NCBI RefSeq assembly: GCF_001050015.1
Contig: NZ_CVTB01000025.1
Span: 1 to 5,441, forward strand
DNA length: 5,441 nt
DNA from: Mycolicibacterium malmesburyense
GTDB taxonomy: Bacteria > Actinomycetota > Actinomycetes > Mycobacteriales > Mycobacteriaceae
Direction: 5' to 3'
The notes under the pieces are model-generated. The model was not told where the DNA came from, did not search any database, and saw only the letters and a list, made by a program, of their open reading frames with translations. Positions 1 to 5,259 of the stretch are shown here, piece by piece (positions within the stretch are counted from its first letter, which is position 1; each line of letters starts with the position of its first letter). The position numbers and the translations under genes were made by a program.

Positions 1-55
1 CAAAACGTCGGCTACAGTAACTTTTCCCAGCCTCAATCTCATCTCTCTTTTTGCG
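1..55. repeat. Terminal direct repeat, left copy
   Basis: Identical over 55 bases to 5387..5441. It lies in coding sequence of A and B, and removing one copy gives exactly 5386 bases and restores both reading frames. It marks a circular molecule opened at an arbitrary point, not a biological repeat. Confidence 0.97.
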
Positions 56-235
56 TTCTGCTTCAATATCTGGTTGAACGGCGTCGCGTCGTAACCCAGC
101 TTGGTAAGTTGGATTAAGCACTCCGTGGACAGATTTGTCATTGTGAGCATTTTCATCCCGAAGTTGCGGCTCATTCTGATTCTGAACAGCTTCTTGGGAA
201 GTAGCGACAGCTTGGTTTTTAGTGAGTTGTTCCAT
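1..235 (-). CDS. B: Internal scaffolding protein B, N-terminal 78 codons (split by contig ends)
   Basis: B is the internal scaffolding protein. It binds the inner face of F pentamers, promotes 12S particle formation and incorporation of H, and is lost from the mature virion. The gene lies wholly inside A in a different frame. ATG at 235..233 follows AGGAG at 247..243 with seven bases between. The product begins MEQLTKNQAVATSQE and is polar and rich in Q, N, D and E, typical of a flexible scaffold. At base 1 the frame is in mid-codon (235 bases = 78 codons plus one base), and it continues at 5386..5259 to give the expected 120 residues. Promoter PB (447..418) lies upstream. Confidence 0.97.
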   Translation of the reverse strand, partial: MEQLTKNQAVATSQEAVQNQNEPQLRDENAHNDKSVHGVLNPTYQAGLRRDAVQPDIEAERKKRDEIEAGKSYCSRRF

Positions 236-813
236 TCTTTAGCTCCTAGACCTTTAGCAGCAAGGTCCATATCTGACTTTTTGTTAACGTATTTAGCCAC
301 ATAGAAACCAACAGCCATATAACTGGTAGCTTTAAGCGGCTCACCTTTAGCATCAACAGGCCACAACCAACCAGAACGTGAAAAAGCGTCCTGCGTGTAG
401 CGAACTGCGATGGGCATACTGTAACCATAAGGCCACGTATTTTGCAAGCTATTTAACTGGCGGCGATTGCGTACCCGACGACCAAAATTAGGGTCAACGC
501 TACCTGTAGGAAGTGTCCGCATAAAGTGCACCGCATGGAAATGAAGACGGCCATTAGCTGTACCATACTCAGGCACACAAAAATACTGATAGCAGTCGGC
601 GTGTGAATCATTAGCCTTGCGACCCTCGGCAGCAAGAACCATACGACCAATATCACGAAAATAGTCACGCAAAGCATTGGGATTATCATAAAACGCCTCT
701 AATCGGTCGTCAGCCAACGTGAGAGTGTCAAAAACGATAAACCAACCATCAGCATGAGCCTGTCGCATTGCATTCATCAAACGCTGAATAGCAAAGCCTC
801 TACGCGATTTCAT
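1..813 (-). CDS. A*: Protein A* (internal-start form of A), N-terminal part
   Basis: A* is translated in the same frame as A from the internal ATG at 813..811, residue 173 of A (start MKSRRGF). With the continuation at 5386..5174 it is 341 residues. It keeps the HUH motif and both catalytic tyrosines, so it is still a single-strand endonuclease. In infected cells A* is known to inhibit host DNA replication and is dispensable or nearly so for growth. The start is supported by GGAGG at 826..822, eight bases upstream, which lies inside the perfect palindrome GGAGGCCTCC (817..826). Which protein is made cannot be told from sequence alone; the assignment rests on knowledge of phiX174. Confidence 0.9.
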   Translation of the reverse strand, partial: MKSRRGFAIQRLMNAMRQAHADGWFIVFDTLTLADDRLEAFYDNPNALRDYFRDIGRMVLAAEGRKANDSHADCYQYFCVPEYGTANGRLHFHAVHFMRTLPTGSVDPNFGRRVRNRRQLNSLQNTWPYGYSMPIAVRYTQDAFSRSGWLWPVDAKGEPLKATSYMAVGFYVAKYVNKKSDMDLAAKGLGAKEWNNSLKTKLSLLPKKLFRIRMSRNFGMKMLTMTNLSTECLIQLTKLGYDATPFNQILKQNAKREMRLRLGKVTVADVL

Positions 814-1329
814 AGTGGAGGCCTCCAGCAATCTTGAACACTCATCCTTAATACCTTTCTTTTTGGGGTAATTATACTCATCGCGAATATCCTTAAGAGG
901 GCGTTCAGCAGCCAGCTTGCGGCAAAACTGCGTAACCGTCTTCTCGTTCTCTAAAAACCATTTTTCGTCCCCTTCGGGGCGGTGGTCTATAGTGTTATTA
1001 ATATCAAGTTGGGGGAGCACATTGTAGCATTGTGCCAATTCATCCATTAACTTCTCAGTAACAGATACAAACTCATCACGAACGTCAGAAGCAGCCTTAT
1101 GGCCGTCAACATACATATCACCATTATCGAACTCAACGCCCTGCATACGAAAAGACAGAATCTCTTCCAAGAGCTTGATGCGGTTATCCATCTGCTTATG
1201 GAAGCCAAGCATTGGGGATTGAGAAAGAGTAGAAATGCCACAAGCCTCAATAGCAGGTTTAAGAGCCTCGATACGCTCAAAGTCAAAATAATCAGCGTGA
1301 CATTCAGAAGGGTAATAAGAACGAACCAT
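1..1329 (-). CDS. A: Replication protein A, N-terminal 443 residues (split by contig ends)
   Basis: Rolling-circle replication initiator of phiX174, an HUH-family endonuclease. It nicks the virion strand of the replicative form at the origin, stays covalently joined to the 5' end, and later cuts and religates unit-length circles with the host Rep helicase. The frame is open from ATG at 1329 to base 1, 443 codons, and continues at 5386..5174 for the last 70, giving the expected 513 residues. The metal-binding HUH motif reads H263-F-H265 within GRLHFHAVHF. The two catalytic tyrosines are Y343 and Y347 in YVAKYVNKK. The start is supported by GGAGG at 1341..1337, seven bases upstream. The gene contains the origin (982..1011), the internal start of A* (813), promoter PB and the start of B (235) in another frame. 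The apparent truncation is only where a circular genome was cut open. Confidence 0.98.
   Translation of the reverse strand, partial: MVRSYYPSECHADYFDFERIEALKPAIEACGISTLSQSPMLGFHKQMDNRIKLLEEILSFRMQGVEFDNGDMYVDGHKAASDVRDEFVSVTEKLMDELAQCYNVLPQLDINNTIDHRPEGDEKWFLENEKTVTQFCRKLAAERPLKDIRDEYNYPKKKGIKDECSRLLEASTMKSRRGFAIQRLMNAMRQAHADGWFIVFDTLTLADDRLEAFYDNPNALRDYFRDIGRMVLAAEGRKANDSHADCYQYFCVPEYGTANGRLHFHAVHFMRTLPTGSVDPNFGRRVRNRRQLNSLQNTWPYGYSMPIAVRYTQDAFSRSGWLWPVDAKGEPLKATSYMAVGFYVAKYVNKKSDMDLAAKGLGAKEWNNSLKTKLSLLPKKLFRIRMSRNFGMKMLTMTNLSTECLIQLTKLGYDATPFNQILKQNAKREMRLRLGKVTVADVL
418..447 (-). promoter_or_regulatory. Promoter PB for gene B and downstream genes
   Basis: TTGCAA at 447..442 and TACAGT at 423..418, 18 bases apart, each match four of six consensus bases. 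The site lies inside gene A about 180 bases upstream of the B start. A promoter upstream of B is known in phiX174, and these are the best boxes I see. Confidence 0.65.
982..1011 (-). other. Origin of virion-strand replication (protein A nick site)
   Basis: Positions 1011..982 on the minus strand carry the conserved 30-base microvirus origin, starting CAACTTGATATT and ending CTATAGACCAC, with an AT-rich centre. Protein A cuts after CAACTTG, between 1005 and 1004 (virion 4305/4306), leaving a 5'-ATATTA end joined to a tyrosine. The origin lies inside coding sequence of A (residues about 107-116). A short GC stem (CCCC-GAA-GGGG, 979..969) lies just beyond its end. Confidence 0.95.
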
Positions 1330-1354
1330 AAAAAAGCCTCCAAGATTTGGAGGC
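1330..1354 (-). terminator. Terminator TH, rho-independent, between H and A
   Basis: On the minus strand GCCTCC (1354..1349), a 7-base loop and GGAGGC (1341..1336) form a 6-base-pair GC-rich stem followed by six T residues (1335..1330). The next three bases are the ATG of A. GGAGG in the 3' arm is also the ribosome-binding site of A. It should stop transcripts coming from H, the last gene of the D-to-H message series. Confidence 0.9.
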
Positions 1355-1383
1355 ATGAAAACATACAATTGGGAGGGTGTCAA
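1355..1383 (-). promoter_or_regulatory. Promoter PA for genes A and A*
   Basis: TTGACA at 1383..1378 is a perfect -35 box. At 17-base spacing lies TTTCAT (1360..1355), a four-of-six -10 box. Transcription would begin near 1348, inside the loop of the following terminator hairpin. A promoter here is established for phiX174; the exact -10 choice is my reading. Confidence 0.75.
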
Positions 1384-1392
1384 TCCTGACGG

Positions 1393-2379
1393 TTATTTCC
1401 TAGACAAATTAGAGCCAATACCATCAGCTTTACCGTCTTTCCAGAAATTGTTCCAAGTATCGGCAACAGCTTTATCAATACCATGAAAAATATCAACCAC
1501 ACCAGAAGCAGCATCAGTGACGACATTAGAAATATCCTTTGCAGTAGCGCCAATATGAGAAGAGCCATACCGCTGATTCTGCGTTTGCTGATGAACTAAG
1601 TCAACCTCAGCACTAACCTTGCGAGTCATTTCTTTGATTTGGTCATTGGTAAAATACTGACCAGCCGTTTGAGCTTGAGTAAGCATTTGGCGCATAATCT
1701 CGGAAACCTGCTGTTGCTTGGAAAGATTGGTGTTTTCCATAATAGACGCAACGCGAGCAGTAGACTCCTTCTGTTGATAAGCAAGCATCTCATTTTGTGC
1801 ATATACCTGGTCTTTCGTATTCTGGCGTGAAGTCGCCGACTGAATGCCAGCAATCTCTTTTTGAGTCTCATTTTGCATCTCGGCAATCTCTTTCTGATTG
1901 TCCAGTTGCATTTTAGTAAGCTCTTTTTGATTCTCAAATCCGGCGTCAACCATACCAGCAGAGGAAGCATCAGCACCAGCACGCTCCCAAGCATTAAGCT
2001 CAGGAAATGCAGCAGCAAGATAATCACGAGTATCCTTTCCTTTATCAGCGGCAGACTTGCCACCAAGTCCAACCAAATCAAGCAACTTATCAGAAACGGC
2101 AGAAGTGCCAGCCTGCAACGTACCTTCAAGAAGTCCTTTACCAGCTTTAGCCATAGCACCAGAAACAAAACTAGGGACGGCCTCATCAGGGTTAGGAACA
2201 TTAGAGCCTTGAATGGCAGATTTAATACCAGCATCACCCATGCCTACAGTATTGTTATCGGTAGCAAGCACATCACCTTGAATGCCACCGGAGGCGGCTT
2301 TTTGACCGCCTCCAAACAATTTAGACATGGCGCCACCAGCAAGAGCAGAAGCAATACCGCCAGCAATAGCACCAAACAT
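1393..2379 (-). CDS. H: Minor spike / DNA pilot protein H
   Basis: The 328-residue pilot protein, about 10-12 copies per virion, which oligomerises into a coiled-coil tube that conducts the DNA across the cell envelope. The start is ATG at 2379, with GAGG at 2389..2386 six bases upstream. Residues 2-25 are rich in glycine, alanine and hydrophobic residues, consistent with a membrane-inserting segment. Residues 148-180 contain three tandem 11-residue repeats (consensus QKE-I/L-xxMQ), marking the start of the coiled-coil domain; Q/E/K/A-rich helix continues to about 285. The C-terminus is [10 protein letters not shown]. Length and sequence agree with phiX174 H as I know it. Promoter PA begins just before the stop codon region, in the gap to gene A. 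Confidence 0.98.
   Translation of the reverse strand: MFGAIAGGIASALAGGAMSKLFGGGQKAASGGIQGDVLATDNNTVGMGDAGIKSAIQGSNVPNPDEAVPSFVSGAMAKAGKGLLEGTLQAGTSAVSDKLLDLVGLGGKSAADKGKDTRDYLAAAFPELNAWERAGADASSAGMVDAGFENQKELTKMQLDNQKEIAEMQNETQKEIAGIQSATSRQNTKDQVYAQNEMLAYQQKESTARVASIMENTNLSKQQQVSEIMRQMLTQAQTAGQYFTNDQIKEMTRKVSAEVDLVHQQTQNQRYGSSHIGATAKDISNVVTDAASGVVDIFHGIDKAVADTWNNFWKDGKADGIGSNLSRK
1840..1938 (-). repeat. Three tandem 11-residue (33-base) coiled-coil repeats in H
   Basis: H residues 148-158, 159-169 and 170-180 each follow the pattern xxxQKE(I/L)xxMQ, with I for M in the last. In DNA the units share the core reading CAGAAAGAG or close variants on the minus strand. An 11-residue period suits a coiled coil with little supertwist, in line with the known tube structure of the H central domain. 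Confidence 0.85.
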
Positions 2380-2387
2380 AAATCACC

Positions 2388-2915
2388 TCACTTAAGTGGC
2401 TGGAGACAAATAATCTCTTTAATAACCTGATTCAGCGAAACCAATCCGCGGCATTTAGTAGCGGTAAAGTTAGACCAAACCATGAAACCAACATAAACAT
2501 TATTGCCCGGCGTACGGGGAAGGACGTCAATAGTCACACAGTCCTTGACGGTATAATAACCACCATCATGGCGACCATCCAAAGGATAAACATCATAGGC
2601 AGTCGGGAGGGTAGTCGGAACCGAAGAAGACTCAAAGCGAACCAAACAGGCAAAAAATTTAGGGTCGGCATCAAAAGCAATATCAGCACCAACAGAAACA
2701 ACCTGATTAGCGGCGTTGACAGATGTATCCATCTGAATGCAATGAAGAAAACCACCATTACCAGCATTAACCGTCAAACTATCAAAATATAACGTTGACG
2801 ATGTAGCTTTAGGTGTCTGTAAAACAGGTGCCGAAGAAGCTGGAGTAACAGAAGTGAGAACCAGCTTATCAGAAAAAAAGTTTGAATTATGGCGAGAAAT
2901 AAAAGTCTGAAACAT
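2388..2915 (-). CDS. G: Major spike protein G
   Basis: The 175-residue major spike protein, which forms pentamers at the twelve vertices (60 copies) and helps bind host lipopolysaccharide. It begins [15 protein letters not shown] and ends ICLQPLK. I chose ATG at 2915 because AGGAG lies at 2927..2923, seven bases upstream. An in-frame upstream start near 2960 would translate the structured F-G region and is rejected. Three marker positions lie here: 2579 gives aspartate at residue 113 (N in the reference as I recall), 2517 is the third base of P133 (CCC), and 2499 is the third base of N139 (AAT). The stop TGA at 2390..2388 overlaps the ribosome-binding site of H, eight bases before the H start. 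Confidence 0.97.
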
Positions 2916-3025
2916 GATTAAACTCCTAAGCAGAAAACCTACCGCGCTTCGCTTGGTCAACCCCTCAGCGGCAAAAATTAAAATTTTTACCGCTTCGGCG
3001 TTATAACCTCACACTCAATCTTTTA
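2916..3025 (-). other. F-G intergenic region with hairpins: primosome assembly site / complementary-strand origin
   Basis: This 110-base non-coding stretch contains an inverted repeat, arms 2967..2977 and 2984..2994 with one internal mismatch, and further on GCGAAGC (2952..2946), a sequence known to form an unusually stable DNA mini-hairpin. AAGCG motifs occur at both sites on the virion strand. In phiX174 this region is the site where PriA starts primosome assembly for making the complementary strand after DNA entry. A transcription terminator (TF) has also been assigned near here; I cannot separate the two functions from sequence. Exact borders are inferred. Confidence 0.8.
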
Positions 3026-4309
3026 TCACGAAGTCATGATTGAATCGCGAGTGGTCGGCAGATTGCGATAAACGGTCACATTAAATTTAACCTGACTATT
3101 CCACTGCAACAACTGAACGGACTGGAAACACTGGTCATAATCATGGTGGCGAATAAGTACGCGTTCTTGCAAATCACCAGAAGGCGGTTCCTGAATGAAT
3201 GGGAAGCCTTCAAGAAGGTGATAAGCAGGAGAAACATACGAAGGCGCATAACGATACCACTGACCCTCAGCAATCTTAAACTTCTTAGACGAATCACCAG
3301 AACGGAAAACATCCTTCATAGAAATTTCACGCGGCGGCAAGTTGCCATACAAAACAGGGTCGCCAGCAATATCGGTATAAGTCAAAGCACCTTTAGCGTT
3401 AAGGTACTGAATCTCTTTAGTCGCAGTAGGCGGAAAACGAACAAGCGCAAGAGTAAACATAGTGCCATGCTCAGGAACAAAGAAACGCGGCACAGAATGT
3501 TTATAGGTCTGTTGAACACGACCAGAAAACTGGCCTAACGACGTTTGGTCAGTTCCATCAACATCATAGCCAGATGCCCAGAGATTAGAGCGCATGACAA
3601 GTAAAGGACGGTTGTCAGCGTCATAAGAGGTTTTACCTCCAAATGAAGAAATAACATCATGGTAACGCTGCATGAAGTAATCACGTTCTTGGTCAGTATG
3701 CAAATTAGCATAAGCAGCTTGCAGACCCATAATGTCAATAGATGTGGTAGAAGTCGTCATTTGGCGAGAAAGCTCAGTCTCAGGAGGAAGCGGAGCAGTC
3801 CAAATGTTTTTGAGATGGCAGCAACGGAAACCATAACGAGCATCATCTTGATTAAGCTCATTAGGGTTAGCCTCGGTACGGTCAGGCATCCACGGCGCTT
3901 TAAAATAGTTGTTATAGATATTCAAATAACCCTGAAACAAATGCTTAGGGATTTTATTGGTATCAGGGTTAATCGTGCCAAGAAAAGCGGCATGGTCAAT
4001 ATAACCAGTAGTGTTAACAGTCGGGAGAGGAGTGGCATTAACACCATCCTTCATGAACTTAATCCACTGTTCACCATAAACGTGACGATGAGGGACATAA
4101 AAAGTAAAAATGTCTACAGTAGAGTCAATAGCAAGGCCACGACGCAATGGAGAAAGACGGAGAGCGCCAACGGCGTCCATCTCGAAGGAGTCGCCAGCGA
4201 TAACCGGAGTAGTTGAAATGGTAATAAGACGACCAATCTGACCAGCAAGGAAGCCAAGATGGGAAAGGTCATGCGGCATACGCTCGGCGCCAGTTTGAAT
4301 ATTAGACAT
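3026..4309 (-). CDS. F: Major capsid protein F
   Basis: The 427-residue coat protein, 60 copies per virion, forming the T=1 shell with an eight-stranded beta-barrel and long insertion loops (family knowledge). The sequence runs MSNIQTGAERMPHDL to TTRDSIMTS, with no internal stop and the usual length. ATG at 4309 follows GAGGA at 4320..4316, six bases upstream. F binds B inside, D outside, J and the DNA at its inner surface, and G at the fivefold vertices. It is separated from J by 36 bases containing a hairpin terminator and from G by 110 bases of structured non-coding DNA. I see no difference from the phiX174 protein as I remember it. Confidence 0.98.
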   Translation of the reverse strand: MSNIQTGAERMPHDLSHLGFLAGQIGRLITISTTPVIAGDSFEMDAVGALRLSPLRRGLAIDSTVDIFTFYVPHRHVYGEQWIKFMKDGVNATPLPTVNTTGYIDHAAFLGTINPDTNKIPKHLFQGYLNIYNNYFKAPWMPDRTEANPNELNQDDARYGFRCCHLKNIWTAPLPPETELSRQMTTSTTSIDIMGLQAAYANLHTDQERDYFMQRYHDVISSFGGKTSYDADNRPLLVMRSNLWASGYDVDGTDQTSLGQFSGRVQQTYKHSVPRFFVPEHGTMFTLALVRFPPTATKEIQYLNAKGALTYTDIAGDPVLYGNLPPREISMKDVFRSGDSSKKFKIAEGQWYRYAPSYVSPAYHLLEGFPFIQEPPSGDLQERVLIRHHDYDQCFQSVQLLQWNSQVKFNVTVYRNLPTTRDSIMTS

Positions 4310-4326
4310 AATTTATCCTCAAGTAA

Positions 4327-4340
4327 GGGGCCGAAGCCCC
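4327..4340 (-). terminator. Terminator TJ hairpin between J and F
   Basis: GGGGC (4340..4336), TTCG, GCCCC (4331..4327) on the minus strand make a five-pair GC stem capped by the very stable UUCG tetraloop, followed by TTACTT. The T-run is imperfect, which fits partial termination with read-through to F. It sits five bases after the stop of J. Confidence 0.8.
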
Positions 4341-4345
4341 TGCAA

Positions 4346-4462
4346 TTAAAATTGTTGACCACCTACATACCAAAGACGAGCGCCTTTACGCTTGCCTTTA
4401 GTACCTCGCAACGGCTGCGGACGACCAGGGCGAGCGCCAGAACGTTTTTTACCTTTAGACAT
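4346..4462 (-). CDS. J: DNA-binding core protein J
   Basis: A 38-residue highly basic protein, MSKGKKRSGARPGRP at the start and WYVGGQQF at the end. It contains about a dozen lysines and arginines and almost no acidic residues. J binds the single-stranded genome during packaging, is carried into the procapsid with it, and tethers the DNA to the inner surface of F through its aromatic C-terminus. The ATG at 4462 overlaps the TAA of D by one base, and AAGGAG at 4475..4470 gives a good ribosome-binding site. The stop TAA is at 4348..4346, five bases before the hairpin attributed to terminator TJ. Confidence 0.97.
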   Translation of the reverse strand: MSKGKKRSGARPGRPQPLRGTKGKRKGARLWYVGGQQF

Positions 4463-4920
4463 TACATCACTCCTTCTGCACGTAATTTTTGACGCACGTT
4501 TTCTTCTGCGTCAGTAAGAACGTCAGTGTTTCCTGCGCGTACACGCAAGGTAAACGCGAACAATTCAGCGGCTTTAACCGGACGCTCGACGCCATTAATA
4601 ATGTTTTCCGTAAATTCAGCGCCTTCCATGATGAGACAGGCCGTTTGAATGTTGACGGGATGAACATAATAAGCAATGACGGCAGCAATAAACTCAACAG
4701 GAGCAGGAAAGCGAGGGTATCCTACAAAGTCCAGCGTACCATAAACGCAAGCCTCAACGCAGCGACGAGCACGAGAGCGGTCAGTAGCAATCCAAACTTT
4801 GTTACTCGTCAGAAAATCGAAATCATCTTCGGTTAAATCCAAAACGGCAGAAGCCTGAATGAGCTTAATAGAGGCCAAAGCGGTCTGGAAACGTACGGAT
4901 TGTTCAGTAACTTGACTCAT
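4462..4920 (-). CDS. D: External scaffolding protein D
   Basis: The 152-residue external scaffolding protein, [12 protein letters not shown] to LRAEGVM. It is mostly helical; 240 copies coat the procapsid, organise the 12S particles and leave when the virion matures. The ATG at 4920 overlaps the stop of C. The ribosome-binding site is weak (AGG in AGGTAAGAAATC), although D is among the most abundant proteins, which fits heavy transcription from promoter PD just upstream. Gene E is nested in the +1 frame. Two differences I recall from the reference genome, at 4723 (codon 66, GTA) and 4477 (codon 148, GCA), are both silent in D while changing E. The stop TAA overlaps the ATG of J (TAATG, one base). 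Confidence 0.97.
   Translation of the reverse strand: MSQVTEQSVRFQTALASIKLIQASAVLDLTEDDFDFLTSNKVWIATDRSRARRCVEACVYGTLDFVGYPRFPAPVEFIAAVIAYYVHPVNIQTACLIMEGAEFTENIINGVERPVKAAELFAFTLRVRAGNTDVLTDAEENVRQKLRAEGVM
4467..4742 (-). CDS. E: Lysis protein E, carrying an amber stop at codon 7 (am3 allele)
   Basis: E is a 91-residue membrane protein that lyses the host by inhibiting MraY, the enzyme making lipid I for peptidoglycan; it also needs the host isomerase SlyD. It lies wholly inside D in the +1 frame. ATG at 4742..4740 is preceded by GAGG at 4755..4752. The first codons read M V R W T L, then TAG at 4724..4722 where wild type has TGG (W7). Beyond it the frame is intact to TGA at 4469..4467, with the hydrophobic membrane segment at residues 10-29 (leucine-rich, including P21) and a basic C-terminal half. 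Full E is therefore made only in an amber-suppressing host; elsewhere a 6-residue peptide results and cells should not lyse. A second difference from the reference as I recall it gives Q instead of R at residue 89. Confidence 0.95.
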
Positions 4921-5177
4921 GATTTCTTACCTATTAGTGGTTGAACAGCATCGGACTCAGATAGTAATCCACGCTCTTTTAAAATGTCAACAAGAGAATC
5001 TCTACCATGAACAAAATGTGACTCATATCTAAACCAGTCCTTGACGAACGTGCCAAGCATATTAAGCCACTTCTCCTCATCCAACGCGTCAGTTTTTGAC
5101 AGAATCGTTAGTTGATGGCGAAAGGTCGCAAAGTAAGAGCTTCTCGAGCTGCGCAAGGATAGGTCGAATTTTCTCAT
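4917..5177 (-). CDS. C: Protein C, switch from replication to DNA packaging
   Basis: An 86-residue protein, [16 protein letters not shown] to LIGKKS. In phiX174, C binds the replication complex, blocks reinitiation of double-strand synthesis and favours synthesis and packaging of single strands into procapsids. I chose ATG at 5177, which overlaps the TGA of A (ATGA). An upstream in-frame GTG at 5195 would add six residues (MDCWRK), but the known product starts at 5177. The upstream sequence GGCGGAAA gives only a weak Shine-Dalgarno match, so coupling to A or K is plausible. The stop TGA at 4919..4917 overlaps the ATG of D, again as ATGA. The D promoter lies inside this gene. Confidence 0.95.
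   Translation of the reverse strand: MRKFDLSLRSSRSSYFATFRHQLTILSKTDALDEEKWLNMLGTFVKDWFRYESHFVHGRDSLVDILKERGLLSESDAVQPLIGKKS
4961..4990 (-). promoter_or_regulatory. Promoter PD for genes D, E, J and the structural genes
   Basis: A perfect -35 box TTGACA at 4990..4985 and TACTAT at 4966..4961 (four of six), 18 bases apart, lie inside gene C about 40 bases before D. This is the known strong promoter feeding the abundant D, J, F, G and H messages. Confidence 0.8.
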
Positions 5178-5259
5178 TTTCCGCCAGCAGTCCACTTCGA
5201 TTTAATTCGTAAACAAGCAGTAGTAATTCCTGCTTTATCAAGATAATTTTTCGACTCAT
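5089..5259 (-). CDS. K: Protein K, small non-essential burst-size protein
   Basis: A 56-residue protein from ATG at 5259..5257 to TGA at 5091..5089, starting [19 protein letters not shown]. It is leucine- and isoleucine-rich in its first half, consistent with a membrane-associated peptide, though no clear signal sequence is visible. K is not essential; published work on phiX174 links it to burst size. It spans the end of A and the beginning of C in a third frame, so bases 5177..5174 serve A, C and K together. Its start overlaps the stop of B by one base and I see no strong ribosome-binding site of its own, so translational coupling to B is likely (inference). Confidence 0.92.
   Translation of the reverse strand: MSRKIILIKQELLLLVYELNRSGLLAENEKIRPILAQLEKLLLCDLSPSTNDSVKN

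Noticed and set aside
1..55. Terminal repeats as a phage packaging signal or attachment site
   Set aside because: phiX174 packages a circular single strand and has no terminal redundancy; removing one copy restores A and B and the known length.
1626..2237. Leucine-rich 203-codon minus-strand frame overlapping H
   Set aside because: Length is notable, but phiX174 genes favour T at the third codon position, so a shifted frame fills with TNN codons (Leu, Phe, Ser) and has few stops. No start signal; H is firmly established.
1861..2430. Plus-strand open frame of 189 codons antisense to H and the end of G
   Set aside because: No ribosome-binding site or promoter support, and all phiX174 transcription is from the other strand. 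It is a shadow of H.
2388..2960. Longer form of G starting near 2960
   Set aside because: It would translate the hairpin region and skip the well-placed AGGAG before ATG 2915.
3659..4216. Plus-strand open frame of 185 codons antisense to F
   Set aside because: Composition is a reflection of F read backwards, with no recognisable domain; phiX174 has no known antisense genes.
4467..4697. Gene E restarted downstream of the amber codon at a TTG (codon 16)
   Set aside because: No evident ribosome-binding site, and am3 is known to abolish lysis in non-suppressing hosts, so an efficient restart is unlikely.
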